Assembly: GCA_038503035.1 (NCBI GenBank)
Contig: JAVSML010024016.1
Location: 1,286,558-1,350,557, forward strand
DNA from: Crocodylus rhombifer
Lineage: Eukaryota; Chordata; Crocodylia; Crocodylidae
Direction: 5' to 3'
DNA: 64,000 nucleotides
The notes below the pieces were generated by a model. It did not search any database. It had not been told where the DNA came from and worked only from the letters and a program-made list of their open reading frames with translations. A program made the translations under genes and the position numbers. Below, piece after piece: positions 12,640 through 25,109 of the stretch. Every line of letters starts with the position of its first letter. The stretch's first letter is position 1.

Positions 12640-14279
12640 GGATTTTATAGGGGCTACCATACTATGAGTACCTGCAGTCAGATGCAGTACCAGTATTTAA
12701 ACCACATTTTGTCTAAATCATATCTTTTCATTATAAAGGCAATAAAACCCATTTAAAAGTACATTGGAAACCACAGCAAACTGTGTTAAGTTCTAAACTT
12801 TGTATGATCGATTCAAATTATTTAATGACTAAATTTTTTACCTCAGTGAGACCTCCATTAATTTTAAAAGATATTGCTATTTAAATGGGATATATGATCA
12901 GAGCATGGAAAAATGTGTAACTTTTGAGGTGGACATATTGACAGCTTGCAGACTGTGGCAGGGCACTGTTTGTGCCTGCCATGTTAAGGGCCTGAACCCA
13001 GCAGCAGCCAGCATGTGCCTGATGAGAGCAGCCATTTTGCAGTCAGGGCTGCCTATGTAAGTAGGGCATTTTGTTGTTGGAAGGCCAGGTAACAATGTTG
13101 CCTGGCTGCAAGGCTGCTGGTCTCATCTGGAAGTAAGGGAAGAGCTGTAGGGGATGGTTTAGGAGGTTCCTGGTTCTGGGCATGACCTAAAACTGCACCC
13201 TGCTGGGAGTGGGTGGCCTGGTGGGGCTCTCAGTGGTGCAGGAGCCCCCAGGAAATGCTGGGCTGGTTACTACCCTGGTGAAAGGTGAGTTGGGGTGCCT
13301 TAACCCCAGCTCCCACCTTTGGGTGGGTCAGATGACACCAGAGGTAGTGGGGCCAGGCATGGCTGCAGCCATCTGAGCCCTATGGGGCACTAGACCCTGA
13401 GGAGGGAGAGTGGGGGCCAGGCATGGCTATGGCCACCTGAGTCCACAGGGGAGAGAAGCCCCATGGCCCCGAGTGAAGGGGGAGGTGTGGAGCCCTGAGC
13501 TTTCAGTGGTCCAGGTAATTATCCTTTGCAGCTGGTCTGGTTCTCCAAGACAACCTGCAATCAGTGCCGAATGCCTGTAAGCTTTGAAAGCCTGCAGAGT
13601 GCTGTAGCTAAATGTGTGCAGTCTGCTGCAAGCCAAGCCAGGACTCCTGGAACAAGGGTGTAAGGTGGTGCCCACGGTGGGTTATTCAGTCAACACTTGG
13701 AGCCAGGCAGATGTCCACCTGCTCCAGTGCCTGACTTCCAACACATCAGCATTGAGTAACACAAGTGCAACGCGCTATCTGGCAGTGACTTAGCCCAGGG
13801 GTTTTGAAAGGGCAAAAGATGGAGGACTTGGGATTCCCTTTCCTCGCCAGTTAGGCCCCAGAGACTCGCCTGTCACCTGATTTCGCCCCCTGGGTCACCT
13901 GCGGGGGGATAAAAGTGGCAGCGCAGCTGACTTGGGGGGGTGACCAGTGAGAGACCACAAAGAAGGTGATTCAAAGAGCTGGGCCAGCGGGATGGGAGCA
14001 GTTGCCCCAGAAGCACCTGAAGGAGCGGGACCTGCAGGCAGCAGTTGAACCCTCAGCAGCATGGCATGCGGCCGGCAGGAGGGGCTCCCTGCTGGGCTCC
14101 AGGATCCCCTACAAGAGCCTGTGGCCAACAGGAGAGGCTCCCCCACTCCAGGAAGGATCTGAACAGCGACCTGAGAGGTTCCCAGCCCTGCTTCCAGCTC
14201 CTCCAAAGAGGCCAGGCAGCTCGACATGAGGCCAGGGCTCCAGGAAGGTCAAGACCCCTAGCAGCCTGGAGCAGTCCCA
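12640..14279. other. Intergenic, nothing recognised
   Basis: AT-rich to about 12900, then GC-richer. No exon or repeat boundary supported. Confidence 0.4.
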
Positions 14280-14350
14280 GCACTGGTAGCTTTGTGGTAG
14301 AGTTTCTGCCTACCATGTGGGACATCCAAGTTTATGTCCCAGCTGGGGTG
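14280..14350 (+). repeat. tRNA-Gly-derived sequence (pseudogene or SINE head)
   Basis: Aligns over about 70 nt to the vertebrate tRNA-Gly-GCC pattern: GCACTGG, TGTGGTAGAG (A box), CTGCCTACCATGTGGGA (anticodon arm, loop CTACCAT, triplet ACC in place of GCC), AGTTTATGTCCC (B box changed from GTTCGATTCC). The 3' acceptor strand no longer pairs with the 5' strand, so it is not a working tRNA. Confidence 0.5.
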
Positions 14351-16060
14351 AGTGAGTTAACAGAGAGACATTCTTCTTGCAGTGGAAAGGAGCCATTGTG
14401 TTTCCCCCCCTTTCCTCCCCCTCCAGGTACCTAGGCCCTATACTCCTTGTCATCTGACATTCTGTATCTTGTGCCTTTTTCTATTTCACTAACCAGTATT
14501 GTTTGTTCTGCTGTTTGTGTCTTACATTTTGGTTAACCCTGTGTTTCATCATCTGCATGAATATGTCTATGATTGTAAGTGTCTAACCTTTGTTGAATCC
14601 TGCCCCTTCAGGGCATTGTAGTGTCCCCTATACTCCCTGGCTTATACTGGTTATGTTCCCAGTATTGTGTTCTCATTAAAATGTACATAGTTAAGTCCCC
14701 ATTGGTGGTCTGGCTCTGCTCTGTAGGGGGAGGAGAGTCCCTACATCTCCTCCCACAGAGCTTGTGCACCTGCTTTGATCCCTTCAATTGGAGAGGGGGT
14801 ACCCCTTGGAGTACCGCCCGGGTTACACAAGCTTCTGCACAACATGACTACCAGTTCCAAATGCAGATGCCAGAGCCTCTGAAAGGTACAGTTATTAACA
14901 CATACACAACAGTGGGATGCCAGGACCAATCCCTTACAAACTGAGGAAGTGGCTTGTTCTCTGGGTGGGCTCCATCCACTGACCCATGCTCTCAGGGTGC
15001 TGCCTCTGTTGCAACATGCAGATGACTTGTTAAGGCCGTTACAAAGTAAAACACTGTCAGCAGGTTTTACTGGCTCTTTAACATGGTGAGAAATGTTCCC
15101 CTGGCAGGTCCTGGGAAGCCCTCCAAGAGCTGAAATGGAGAGGTGCTTCAATACAGAGAGTGAACAGAGGAACCACAAGCTTCTCTCCCAACACCCAGGC
15201 CCTGCAATTATTTACCTCTTTCCTGTGGGATGATGGAAGAGAGGCTGATCAGCATCTTCAGAGCCCAGATAACGGCAGTTGGCAGCAAGGCGTGGTATGT
15301 TACAGATGAGGGAGAGATATGCCAGTTTGTTAAAGGTCAAGCCAGATTTTTATTGTCACATGGTACTGCTGCCCAGATGTATGTCAAAGTAGGGCCCATA
15401 TCCAAATCTACCCAGTCAGTTGTTCTTGCTTCCTGTTTTCCCACTATGGACAAATACCCGTATTGCACATAAAGTATAAGTTGTAAGATGCTTGGATACT
15501 TAGCTGTGATTACAGCTGCACATCCTTTCTGGGCCACACAACAGCATGCCTCCGTCACAGGGGGAATATCCTGGACATCCATGATGAGAGTCTTGCCCAT
15601 CACAAAGTGTGTCATTTGCCATTTAAAGCGGTATGGAGTTGTCCTATTCCAGGATTGCAGGCTTTAGCATGCAGGCATCATAACAATTTCTCTGATATGC
15701 AAACCTCCCTCCCCCACATAAATTTTGTTACCAGGGCAGACACTTTTCATGGTGACTGAGGATTCAGATACATGCCAGACCCATCTTGTGCCTGGCCCAA
15801 TGCCAGGGAAGGTACAGGCAGGCAGTGTCCTGGAGAGTTGGGGGGGGGGGAGGGGTGTCAGTCAGTTGGTTATCTGGGCAGGGGCTTCTGGGAGCAGTGT
15901 CTGGGTCACTAAGTTTGGCACTGAGTTCCTCACCGTGACTCATAAGAACCCCTCCACCCCCTGCCAGTGGCACCAAGACCTTCAGATCTCGCCGCTCCCT
16001 GGCTACAGCATAAAATGCAAGTTGCTGAAAGTTTTTTTGCAGAGCATAGCTCCTCTCCAC
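14351..16060. other. Intergenic, nothing recognised
   Basis: No supported gene. A run of ten G lies near 15841-15850. Confidence 0.4.
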
Positions 16061-16414
16061 AATTAGGCTTTTAATGGAAAATGCAACTGCTCCTGGCCAG
16101 CTGTGTAAAGCGGCTGGGTGGTTTTATAGTCATTGCATGAAGCAGGGGAGGGTTATAAGCTCACAGTGCCACTGGCAGTCAGGGCCCCCCATGGGGGAGC
16201 CAGCGGCAGCAAGGCCCAGGTGGGCACCCTGAGCAAGGCAATGCTTGGCAAGCCGGGGTGTCCATGCAGGCGGCAGGTGCTTCCCACAGCTGTCCGCTGC
16301 TTGTAGGCCTGGGAGCGGGCAGCAGCAATTAGGTTTTTAGTGACAAATGCAACTGCTCCTGGCCACCTCCATAAAGCAGCCAGGCAGCTTTATATTCCTT
16401 GCATGAAGCAGGGG
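16061..16414. repeat. Direct repeat pair, 88 bp each
   Basis: 16061-16148 and 16327-16414 are both 88 bp, align without gaps and match at about 72 positions, sharing ATGCAACTGCTCCTGGCC and GCATGAAGCAGGGG. The period is 266 bp. A local duplication or two copies of one element. Confidence 0.6.
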
Positions 16415-17029
16415 CTAGTTAGTCCTTGCACTGAAGCAGGGGCATCCATAATCCACCCGAGTAGAAGACTGATTCATGTTGGGCTGGGCTACTACACCTG
16501 GTTTCTGAAAATAGCCACTGCACATAGATACCTGCAAATTGAGCAGCATCTAGTAGACAAAGAGGCTCATTACACATCATTCAGTGACTTGACATGTACA
16601 CATGACAGATCAATGGCTGTATTGTTGCAATTTGTCAATGCATACTAAGATACATCAGGATGTGGTTTATTTTGCATCACAACAAACTCATTTACAGCAC
16701 AAAAAACCCCACATGTGTAAAGTGAGACACAATTAAACCACAAAAAGAGGCAATTTTTAATCACTTGTACAAACTCCCTTAGATACCACAAGCAGACACG
16801 CTTCAAAGGGAGGTACAAGACACCCCACAATGATGGGAAGAAACCATCTGTTGTTCAAATCTCGAGGAAGTGGTTAACTTATGACCTGAGACATGACATC
16901 TGTGTTCCTTTCAGGGCCCTCGCCCCCCTGCTTTTTCCTTCTTTTTAATGCAACTCTTGTTCTCACTGTCCACACAAGCATGCAATCCTTGGAACTTTGC
17001 TAAACTCTTGGCCTCAGTGAGGAATTATG

Positions 17030-17240
17030 GAAAGTATCCCACTTAGTTTTCAACTTGCCTTTCAATTCCTCCTACCTCACGTATTACAGAAATGGTCATT
17101 TCTACATACATCATCTTCTTTCCATTCATGACGCTGTATATATTTATCATGTCCCCTTTTCCTTCCTGGAACAGCCCTAATCTGTTCAATTATATGACTT
17201 TTTTGCCCGTGCTCCAAGTCATTTGGACTGTTCCTGGTAC
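17030..17240 (-). repeat. Old CR1-like fragment
   Basis: The segment around 17128-17185 (GTATATATTTATCATGTCCC, then CCCTAATCTGTTCAA) resembles the minus-strand reading of the CR1 C-terminal and 3' region, strongly decayed. Confidence 0.3.
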
Positions 17241-18262
17241 GTAACAAAAAAGATATAGTAGAGATTCAGGTTAATTAACATGACCAAATCAGGACATAGA
17301 TGCATCTGGTTATACAGTAATTGCATTATTTTCTATTGTATTCTTTTCGCACCCTAGCCGTGTTTGTTTTCTGATCACCACTGTGCAGGAAGTACACTTT
17401 TTTCATTAGGCATTTTATAGTGATAATCCAGTCTTCTTCCTTAGCTGTTAACACCAGCCTGAATTTTAGAAGCCATTCAAAGTACTCATTCCAATTGGCA
17501 CCATCTTGCATTATTCAGCATTCTCCTTCTCTAACTTGCTGTCCCTTTTCCTGAATTGGTTTGATTCCTTGGAAAGTCTCTTATGTTTTCCCTGATCTAC
17601 TTACTCCTGTTCTCCTCTTGTCAGGGAGTGTTACCATATTTTCTCCTAAAGTGGATCCCGGTGGTGCTCCATTGTTGTCCCTTCTGCCACCTCCCTATTT
17701 CTTCTTGGCCAGTTTCTGAACTACAGCACTTTGGCTTTCATGCCTCCCCCCACCCCCGCCAGTTTCCTTTGTGCCTCTTAAAACTATCCAAAGGTTTCTT
17801 GAAAGTTAAAATGGATTGTTCCATTTTTTTACCCACCCACCTCACCTCTTTATTCCCCCTACTGCACTTACAGCTGCTTGTATACAGTGTTACTGCATGG
17901 GAGTGCAGGTAGCAGGTCTGCTCCAACTTTCACAATGGAAGCAAAGGGTCTTTGCTTCCTTCTCCTAGGCCTACAAAAAGAGATAGAGGAGGCTGCTTGC
18001 ACAGGAGCGGCCAAAGCAGATTGTGGAGGCCAGGAGCAGAAGGCATACAGTATGTATAAATTCAGCAAATAGCTCACTTCCTTTGTGCTGCAGCAACACC
18101 TAGTGGAAGGAGCTCATGCAGACATCCTGTTAAAGGGGCACTGCCCCCCAGTTCAGGTAGAGCAGAACAAGGGCATTTTCATTTCACATGCAGAGAAAAC
18201 TTCCATCTCTTCAGATCCACTCCTGGTGAATATCACCCCTTGCTTACTGTAGCAGGAGGAAA
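17241..18262. other. Intergenic, nothing recognised
   Basis: No supported feature. Pyrimidine-rich stretch near 17580-17880. Confidence 0.4.
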
Positions 18263-20238
18263 ATCATAGTTTCTAGGGTTGGAAGGGATGTGAGCAGATC
18301 ATCTAGTTTGACCCCCTGCCATGGCAGGAAAGAATACTGGGGTCAAATGACCCCAGCAAGGTGTTCGTCTAACCTCCTCTTAAACACTCGCCGGGTAGGA
18401 GCCTGCACCACTTCTCTTGGAAGCTGGTTCCAGACCCTAGCCGCCCTGACAGTGAAGTAGCGCCTCCTGATATCTAACCTAAACCTACCCTCTGCCAGTT
18501 TGTGACCGTTATTCCTGGTCACTCCTGGCAGTGCTCGGGGGAACAGTGACTCCCCCAATGCCTGCTGATCCCCCCTGACTAGTTTATAACAGGCCACTAG
18601 ATCCCCCCCTCAGCCTTCTCTTTTGGAGGCTGAACAGGTTCAGGTCCAGTAGCCTCTTCTTATAGGGCCTGCCATGTTGTCCCCTGATCATATGAGTGGC
18701 CTCCTCTGGACCCTCTCCATGCTGTCGACATCCCTCTTGAAGTGTGGCGCCCAGAACTGGATGCAGTACTCCAGCTGCGGCCTGACCAGTGCCGCATAGA
18801 GAGGGAGGATCACCTCTTTGGACCTGCTCGAGATGCGTCTGTGGATGCATGACAAGGTGCGGTTGGCCTTCCTGACTGCCTCCCCACACTGCCGGCCCAT
18901 GTTCATCTTGGAGTCAATGATGACCCCAAGATCCTTTTCCGCCTCCGTGCTGACAAGTGGGGAGTTCCCCAACCTGTAGGTATGGTGCCGGTTGTTCCTC
19001 CCGAGGTGCATCACCTTGCACTTGTCTGTGTTGAAACCCATCCTATTCTCGTCCGCCCACCCCTGTAACCTGTCTAGGTCTGATTGTAGCCTGTTGCATC
19101 CTTCCAGTGTGCCCACGTCCCCCCACATGTCAGTGCCATCAGCAAATTTGAACAGGGTGCTTTTTACCCCCTTGTCCAAATCACTGATGAAGATGTTGAA
19201 CAGTGCGGGCCCGAGGACTGAGCCCTGCAGGACCCCACTGCCCACGTCCTTCCAGGCTGAGAAGGACCCATCCGCTACCACCCTCTGGGTGCGGCCCTCC
19301 AGCCAGTTGGCAACCCATTTGACTGTGTGGGTGTCTACACCACAGCCCCCCAGTTTCTTAATGAGAACGGGGTGAGAGACAGTGTCAAAAGCCTTCCGGA
19401 AGTCCAGGAAGACTATATCCACTGCTACCCCTGCATCTAATCATCTGGTGATCTGATCGTAAAAGGCCACCAGGTTGGTCTGACAGGACCTGCCACTGAT
19501 GAACCCATGTTGGTTGCCCCTAAGCATGCAGTCCCCTGCTGGCCCCTCCTGGATGTGTGCCAGCATAATTTTCTCAAACAGCTTGCCTAGGATCGAGGTA
19601 AGACTAACCGGCCTATAGTTTCCCGGGTCCTCCTTCATGCCTTTTTTGAAGATGGGGACCACGCTGGCCCTCTTCCAGTCCTCCGGTACCTCACCAGAGC
19701 ACCACGAGTGCTCGTAAAGCCATGCCAGGGGACTTGCAATGACCTCGGCCAGTTCCTTTAGAACTCTAGGGTGGAGATCATCCGGGCCGGCTGACTTGAA
19801 TACGTCCAACCCCTCCAGAAGCTTCCTAACTAAATCCTTGCTAACCCGTGGCCCAGATGTGCCTCCCCTGGGGCCCAAGGGGGGCCCAGCAGGGAGGTGG
19901 CTGTTCTGGTCCCTACTTAGGAAGACGGAGGCAAAGAAATTGTTAAACATGTTAGCTTTGCCATCCGGTGTGATGACCAAATTTCCCAACGCGTCCTGCA
20001 AGGGCCCCACATTACCCGGGACCTTCTTTTTACCCCCTATGTATTTAAAAAAGGACTTCTTATTGTCCTTAATCTGGGAAGCTAGCCCCAGTTCCATCTC
20101 TGCCTTGGCCTTCCTGACTGCCCCCCTACATCCCCAAGCAACTACAGAATAGTCCTCCCTGGTGATGACCCCTTCTTTCCATTGGGTGTAAGCCTCCTTT
20201 TTAGCAAGGAGACATTCCTGGATGCTTTTGGTGAGCCA
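18263..20238 (-). mobile_element. CR1 LINE, 5'-truncated, long ORF2 pieces
   Basis: Minus-strand CR1 with long open segments: 19441-20097 (218 codons: PRVLKELAEVIASPLAW, GEVPEDWKRASVVPIFK, DPGNYRPVSLTSILGKL), 18688-19422 (244 codons: VFLDFRKAFDTVSHPVL, ALFNIFISDLDKG) and 18343-18597 (GRFRLDIRRRYFTVRAA). The reverse-transcriptase active site reads FADGT instead of FADDT (codons at about 19135-19143), so a catalytic aspartate is lost. The 3' tail at 18263-18310 has the typical GGGTTGGAAGGGATG. Few frameshifts, so it is one of the younger copies here. Confidence 0.9.
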
Positions 20239-21626
20239 TCATAGCCCTGATGTGATGCTATTTTCAGATGTTTTATCATAGGGGAGAAAGGAGCAAGAGA
20301 CATACAAATAGGAACACTGCTTCGTGAGCTTCAGAGGCATGTCCTCTGCAGGCTGATCAATCAGCACCCCTAGGGCTGGGAGCAGCCATTCAAGTCCTTT
20401 CCCAGAGAGGGTTGTGGACCTCTGTCTTCCCCTGACCCTTTCTGTCAGTGGATGAAGTGGCGAGGGGGTTAAGCTTCACCAGCAGGAGAAGGTGCCCTTA
20501 CCCCTGTCTGGTGGCTTTCCTGCTTTCCAAGGTGGCCTTCCTCCCCATCCCAGGGCAACTGAGACCAGCCCATAGTAAGCCCCACAGATTCCTGAAATGA
20601 GGCAAACCCTGAAGAACAACCCGCAAGACGCAACCACATGAAAAGAAGACGGGGTGAAGAGGCTGACCACTTCTGTCTGTTAAGCCACTGGAGAGCAGGA
20701 GGGGGCAAAAGGCTTGTGATAAAATCTACTTAAGGAAAGGGTCCAACAAAAGCTGGTTCTCTGGCTGCCTGAGAGATGCCAAGATAAGGGGGCATTAGTG
20801 GGCTGAGTAAACAGAACTAAAAGTCAAGTGAAAAAAAAGCTGGCGATGTAATACTTGAGGGTAACTAGGGTGAATAATGGGGAGCATGGCAAAACGTTTG
20901 GCCAGGGTCAGACAGGGTGGGCAATGGGCTTCAGCAAGCAGGGTGGAGAGGCAGATCCAGGAGATGAAGGGAATATGGAAACAAGGGGGAGACTGTATTG
21001 CTTGGGGGAAGATAGGGGTTGGTACACACTGGAATGGGGCTGAGTAAGCAAAAAGAAAAATGGGACTGGGGGTGAGGGGGCATGAAGGGGAGTGTCACAG
21101 GGAAAGGGGCCTAATGCTCCAGACTGATGGGAAGGAAGAAGATGAAATGGGGACATGTGTACCCACATGCATGGCACTTTAGTGCTTGTACTGCATAAAA
21201 GACCCTGGAATTTGAAAACAGCTAAAAGCAGATGCAGAGGCAGAACTGCTGTCTAAAGAGAGAGAATGAGAGGAGCTGATAGATGGAAGTGGGGAAGGGG
21301 TGAGGGAATTGACCTTGCTTCCTTCTCCAAGTCCTTTCATCCAGGGAAAGCCAAACAATGAGGACTGGGCACTGCAGCTTAGTACAAAAAAGCAGCCCAT
21401 TAGATGTTTAGAGCTGAGGCAGCAGGGACCCTAGCTCTGCCAACCACCCAGGAAGCAGAAGCAATCACCAAACAAGTCATCAGCAACCCTTGCCACACCC
21501 AAAAGCAAAAAATTACACCAGGCTCAGAACAAGAGCAAATAGCCAGTTAGGGAGCTAAAAGCCTCAGCAGTAGAAACCTGACCCAGCACACCTACCTGGA
21601 GGTCACATGGCCACAGCTGGCTGATG
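20239..21626. other. Intergenic, nothing recognised
   Basis: Purine-rich in places (20830-21320). No supported gene. Confidence 0.4.
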
Positions 21627-22330
21627 GGAGGTGCGAAATTTTGCAGGCTGTTTCGCTTCCAGCTGAAAACAGTGAAATCAAAAGGAAGGGCTTTGAAATA
21701 GCCTCAAAATGAAACAAGGGCAGTCAAAACTCTTCAGCCTGGAAAAGCGCAGGCTCAGAGGCCATCTGGTGGCCACCTATAAGTTTATTAGGGGTGCTCA
21801 TCAGGATCTGGGGGAACATCTGTTCACCAGAACACCCCAAGGGATGACAAGATCGAATGGTCACAAACTGCGCCGCGACTGAAGTTGTGTTCAGGCTGGA
21901 CATAAGGAAGAACTTCTTTACTGTCCGAGCCCCCAAGGTTTGGAATAAACTGCCACTGAAGCACCCACTTTGAACGCCTTCAAGAGACATTTGGATGTTT
22001 ATCTTGCTGGGATCCTATGATCCCTGCTGACTTCCTGCCCCTGGGGTAGGGGGCTGGACTCCATGATCCTTCGGGGTCCCTTCCAGCCCAAATATCTATG
22101 AAATCTGAAATTTTTTGAAAGTTTCGAAACATTTTGAAGCAGCCCAGCTGAGTTCCCTTCCCCAGTGCTATGATCAGGCTGGGGAAGTTCAAAATGGCAT
22201 CAAAATAAAGAAACCATTTTGATGAACCAGAACAGAATCAGTGTTTTTGAATGGAAACAAAACTCCAAACAAAACACAGTTCCGCTGAAATGGATGTTGA
22301 AGCAGAACGCTGCTGTTTTGCACAGCCCTA
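21627..22330. mobile_element. hAT-like element interrupted by a CR1 fragment
   Basis: The right end reads GTTTTGCACAGCCCTA, matching the terminus of the element at 22426-23694. The left end near TGCGAAATTTTGCAGG is decayed. The interior is rich in TTTCG/GAAAC motifs and is split by the CR1 tail at 21727-22106. Confidence 0.45.
21727..22106 (+). mobile_element. CR1 3' fragment nested in a hAT element
   Basis: Encodes [20 protein letters not shown] and downstream C-terminal CR1 sequence, then the 3' tail GATCCTTCGGGGTCCCTTCC ending TCTATGAAATC. hAT sequence resumes after it. Confidence 0.8.
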
Positions 22331-22425
22331 ATGGATAGGTGCTTACAAGCCAATCACAATGGAACTTGGCATACAGGTATGGGGAAACCTAACGAGGGCC
22401 CTGATAGATTGGCTGTGCCAGCCAA

Positions 22426-23694
22426 TAGGGCTGTGTGTAACTTGGTTTCGGAGGTGTTTCAGCCTGTTTCAGCGCCCAAAACTCCAAATCCAAAACTAAA
22501 GAGAAGGTTCTGATACATCTCCGAAACGAGACCATTCTGAAACATTTTGGAAATGTTTCAGATGTTTGGAGGCAGGCTTGCGAAGAAACAGAAACTCAGA
22601 AGAGGGAGGAGGAAAGGGTGGTGGTGGTGGGGAAACTGCTCTGATATTGATATCTGTAGCTGGCCAGTGTCTCGATGATCTTTGAGGTCCCTTCCAGCCC
22701 TAATGTCTATGAAATCTATAATTGAGGTCTCTTCCAATCCCAGTGCTCTGGGGGAAGGACAGCAGCCTTCTGTCATCCTGCGCACAGATCCAGGGGCCCA
22801 CACCGCCTAGGAAGAGTCCGGCACAGCCCTGCAATCCTTCTTTTAAAATGCCAGGAGGCTGGGGCCAGGTGGCGGATGAGACCATGCAGGGCAACCATGG
22901 AGGCTTCTCCTGCAGTTCCTATGGCTGCCCTGCCTGGCCCCAGACTCTTGGCACTTTTTTTTTTTTTTTAAAAGTCCTATTCTAACCAGCTCTGGCAGCG
23001 GCGATCAGGGCCTCTGGGAGCTCGTGGCAGAGCCCCCCATCTGCACAGCATAGGGAGCAGCAGGGATTGCCTCCCCACTTGCACCCGTGCAGCAACTGTC
23101 ACATTGCATGAGTGCAGCGCAGGTCAGCACGGCACTGTGCGTCGTCTGGGAGCTGGGGCGTCTAGAGCAGTCAGCCAGAGCCTGGCACTGCTCAGCCCCA
23201 GTGGCTCTGGGCTCAGACAGCTTGCAGTGGTCTGCCGAGCCGTGCTGTACCCATGCAATGGGACAGCTGCCATGTGGGTGCCAGATCCCTGCTGCCCCCC
23301 AGCTGCACAGTGAGGCTCTGCCACGAGCCCTTAGAGGCCCTGATCACTGCTGCTACAACCAGTGAGTGCGGGGCTTTTTCTTTTTAAAGTTCCAGGAGGC
23401 TGGGGCCAGGCAGGGGACAGGGCAGCCATAGGGGCTTCTCCTGCAGTTACTCCCATCCTGGGAGAGGCAGGCACAGTTGGAGGAGCTGCAGGAAAACCAA
23501 AAGCCACCCGGCTGTGCCTGTCTCTCCCTGGCAGATCCAAATCTCTGAATCGGCGCCGAAACAGCGTTGAAACTCTAAAACAGATTTGGCTGCATCAAAA
23601 AGGAATAACGATCTGAAATACCAAAACGGATTACCGTCGCTCCAAAACAGCCAAATCCAAAAGAGAAACGAAATAGCCATTTTGCACAGCCCTA
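22426..23694. mobile_element. hAT non-autonomous element, 1.27 kb
   Basis: Ends TAGGGCTGTGTGTAAC and GTTTTGCACAGCCCTA-like (ATTTTGCACAGCCCTA) are inverted. Target duplications CCAGCCAA (22418-22425) and CCAGTCAA (23695-23702) match in 7 of 8 positions. The interior is GC-rich with TTTCG motifs near the ends and an (A/T) run near 22960. No transposase frame. Confidence 0.7.
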
Positions 23695-23984
23695 CCAGTC
23701 AACCTAGGGAGGATCAGGTGTGTTTGGGGGTGGCAGGGTAGCCTGCATATAAAGCGGGGGGGGCATGTGCGGCCAGGGCTGCCCAGCCAGGGCCAGGGCT
23801 CATCAGGGGAGCACGGGGTGGGGGTGGGTAGCTCAAGCTGCTGCGCATGGCTTGTCTGGTGGCTCCCACTGCTGCTTGTCTAGGAGGGCATGGATGGGGG
23901 GCATGTGTACCCACACCTGCATAGGGCAGGGTGGGCTGAGGCTGGAATCTTTCTGGCTGGGCAGATCAGGAGGTACACCGCCCC

Positions 23985-24405
23985 CATTATTCCACAGCCT
24001 GAACACCCCGACTGCAAAAAAGTTTATCTTACTGTTAAACCTGAAATGGTCTTCCAGGAAGTTGTGGCCATTACTCCTGATTTTCCCCAGGGATGCCCTG
24101 GTGAACAGTTGTTCATTGAGCCCTTGATGTACACCCCTGATGTACCAGCAAAGTGCTACCAAGTCCCCTCTCAGCCTCCCCTTTTCTTAGGCTGAAGAGG
24201 CCCAAGTCCCTCAGCCTTTCCTTGTATGGCTTGCCATGCAAGTCTCTGAGCACACAGGTGGCTCTTCTCTGGACTCTCTCAAGCTTTTCCACGTCCTTGT
24301 TGAAGTGTGGTGTCCAGAACTGGACACAGTACTCCAGCTGCAGCCTCACCAATGCTGAGTAAAGTGGAAGAATCACTTCCTGGGTTTTGCTTGAGATGCA
24401 TTGGT
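23985..24405 (-). mobile_element. CR1 fragment, minus strand
   Basis: Reads [20 protein letters not shown] and further C-terminal CR1 sequence (24113-24376), continuing to 23985. 5'-truncated, with a frameshift near 24150. The 3' tail is missing or altered. Confidence 0.8.
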
Positions 24406-24877
24406 TAAATTTATGCCAGGGTATTGTTAGCCCTGAGGGCTACAGCATCACACTGATGACTCATGTTCATAACACTACCCCTAGACTACTCCAATAGGGG
24501 TGGGTGGGTATAAACGAGTAAATATTGTGAGAGCAAAATCTAGAACGTTCTCTCTCATGTCACTGTTTAATGTCATCAGTCTCCCACGACACTTAATGCC
24601 TATATCTGTGTTTGCAGTCTTTCAATATGGGGTTCAGCTGATTTTAATATGGTTGCCATCAAGTTAGTTTTGTACTTAAATAGGTTTATTCAATAGTTAA
24701 TGAAGAATGTCTCCCACAAGCAATTATTATTAAAAGAACACTTTCTTCCAAAAGATTATTGTTAGCAAAATTTAGAAAAGGTATTTCTTGTGTATGTTGT
24801 CATGAACACACTCCCATCACATGGTTAGAATAGCATAGTAAATAGGACATGTATTTCATACTCTTACTATAGTCCAG
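24406..24877. other. Intergenic, nothing recognised
   Basis: AT-rich. No supported feature. Confidence 0.4.
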
Positions 24878-25032
24878 TGGTTTTGTAGGTGTTAATCCTT
24901 GCTCATTAACTTGCTATTGTAGCTAGCTACTGTGTATTGAGCTGGTCCCTAAGTGAATCATGACTACTTATGGAACACAGTAGCTAGCTAGGATAACAAG
25001 TTAATGAGCAAGGATTAACACCTACAAAACCA
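24878..25032. repeat. Foldback (inverted repeat) element, 58-bp arms
   Basis: Arms 24878-24935 and 24975-25032 are reverse complements at 55 of 58 positions with a 39-bp spacer. The outer ends are TGGTTTTGTAGG / CCTACAAAACCA, and the inner ends carry TAGCTAGCTA. Flanks (AGTCCAG left, CAGACTAAG right) extend the symmetry weakly. A small foldback transposon or a template-switch duplication. Confidence 0.85.
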
Positions 25033-25109
25033 CAGACTAAGGAGAGGAAAGAATCAATACAGAGCCAGGAACTGCTTCTGCCCCAAGACAGGCACAGTCA
25101 GTTGCACAA

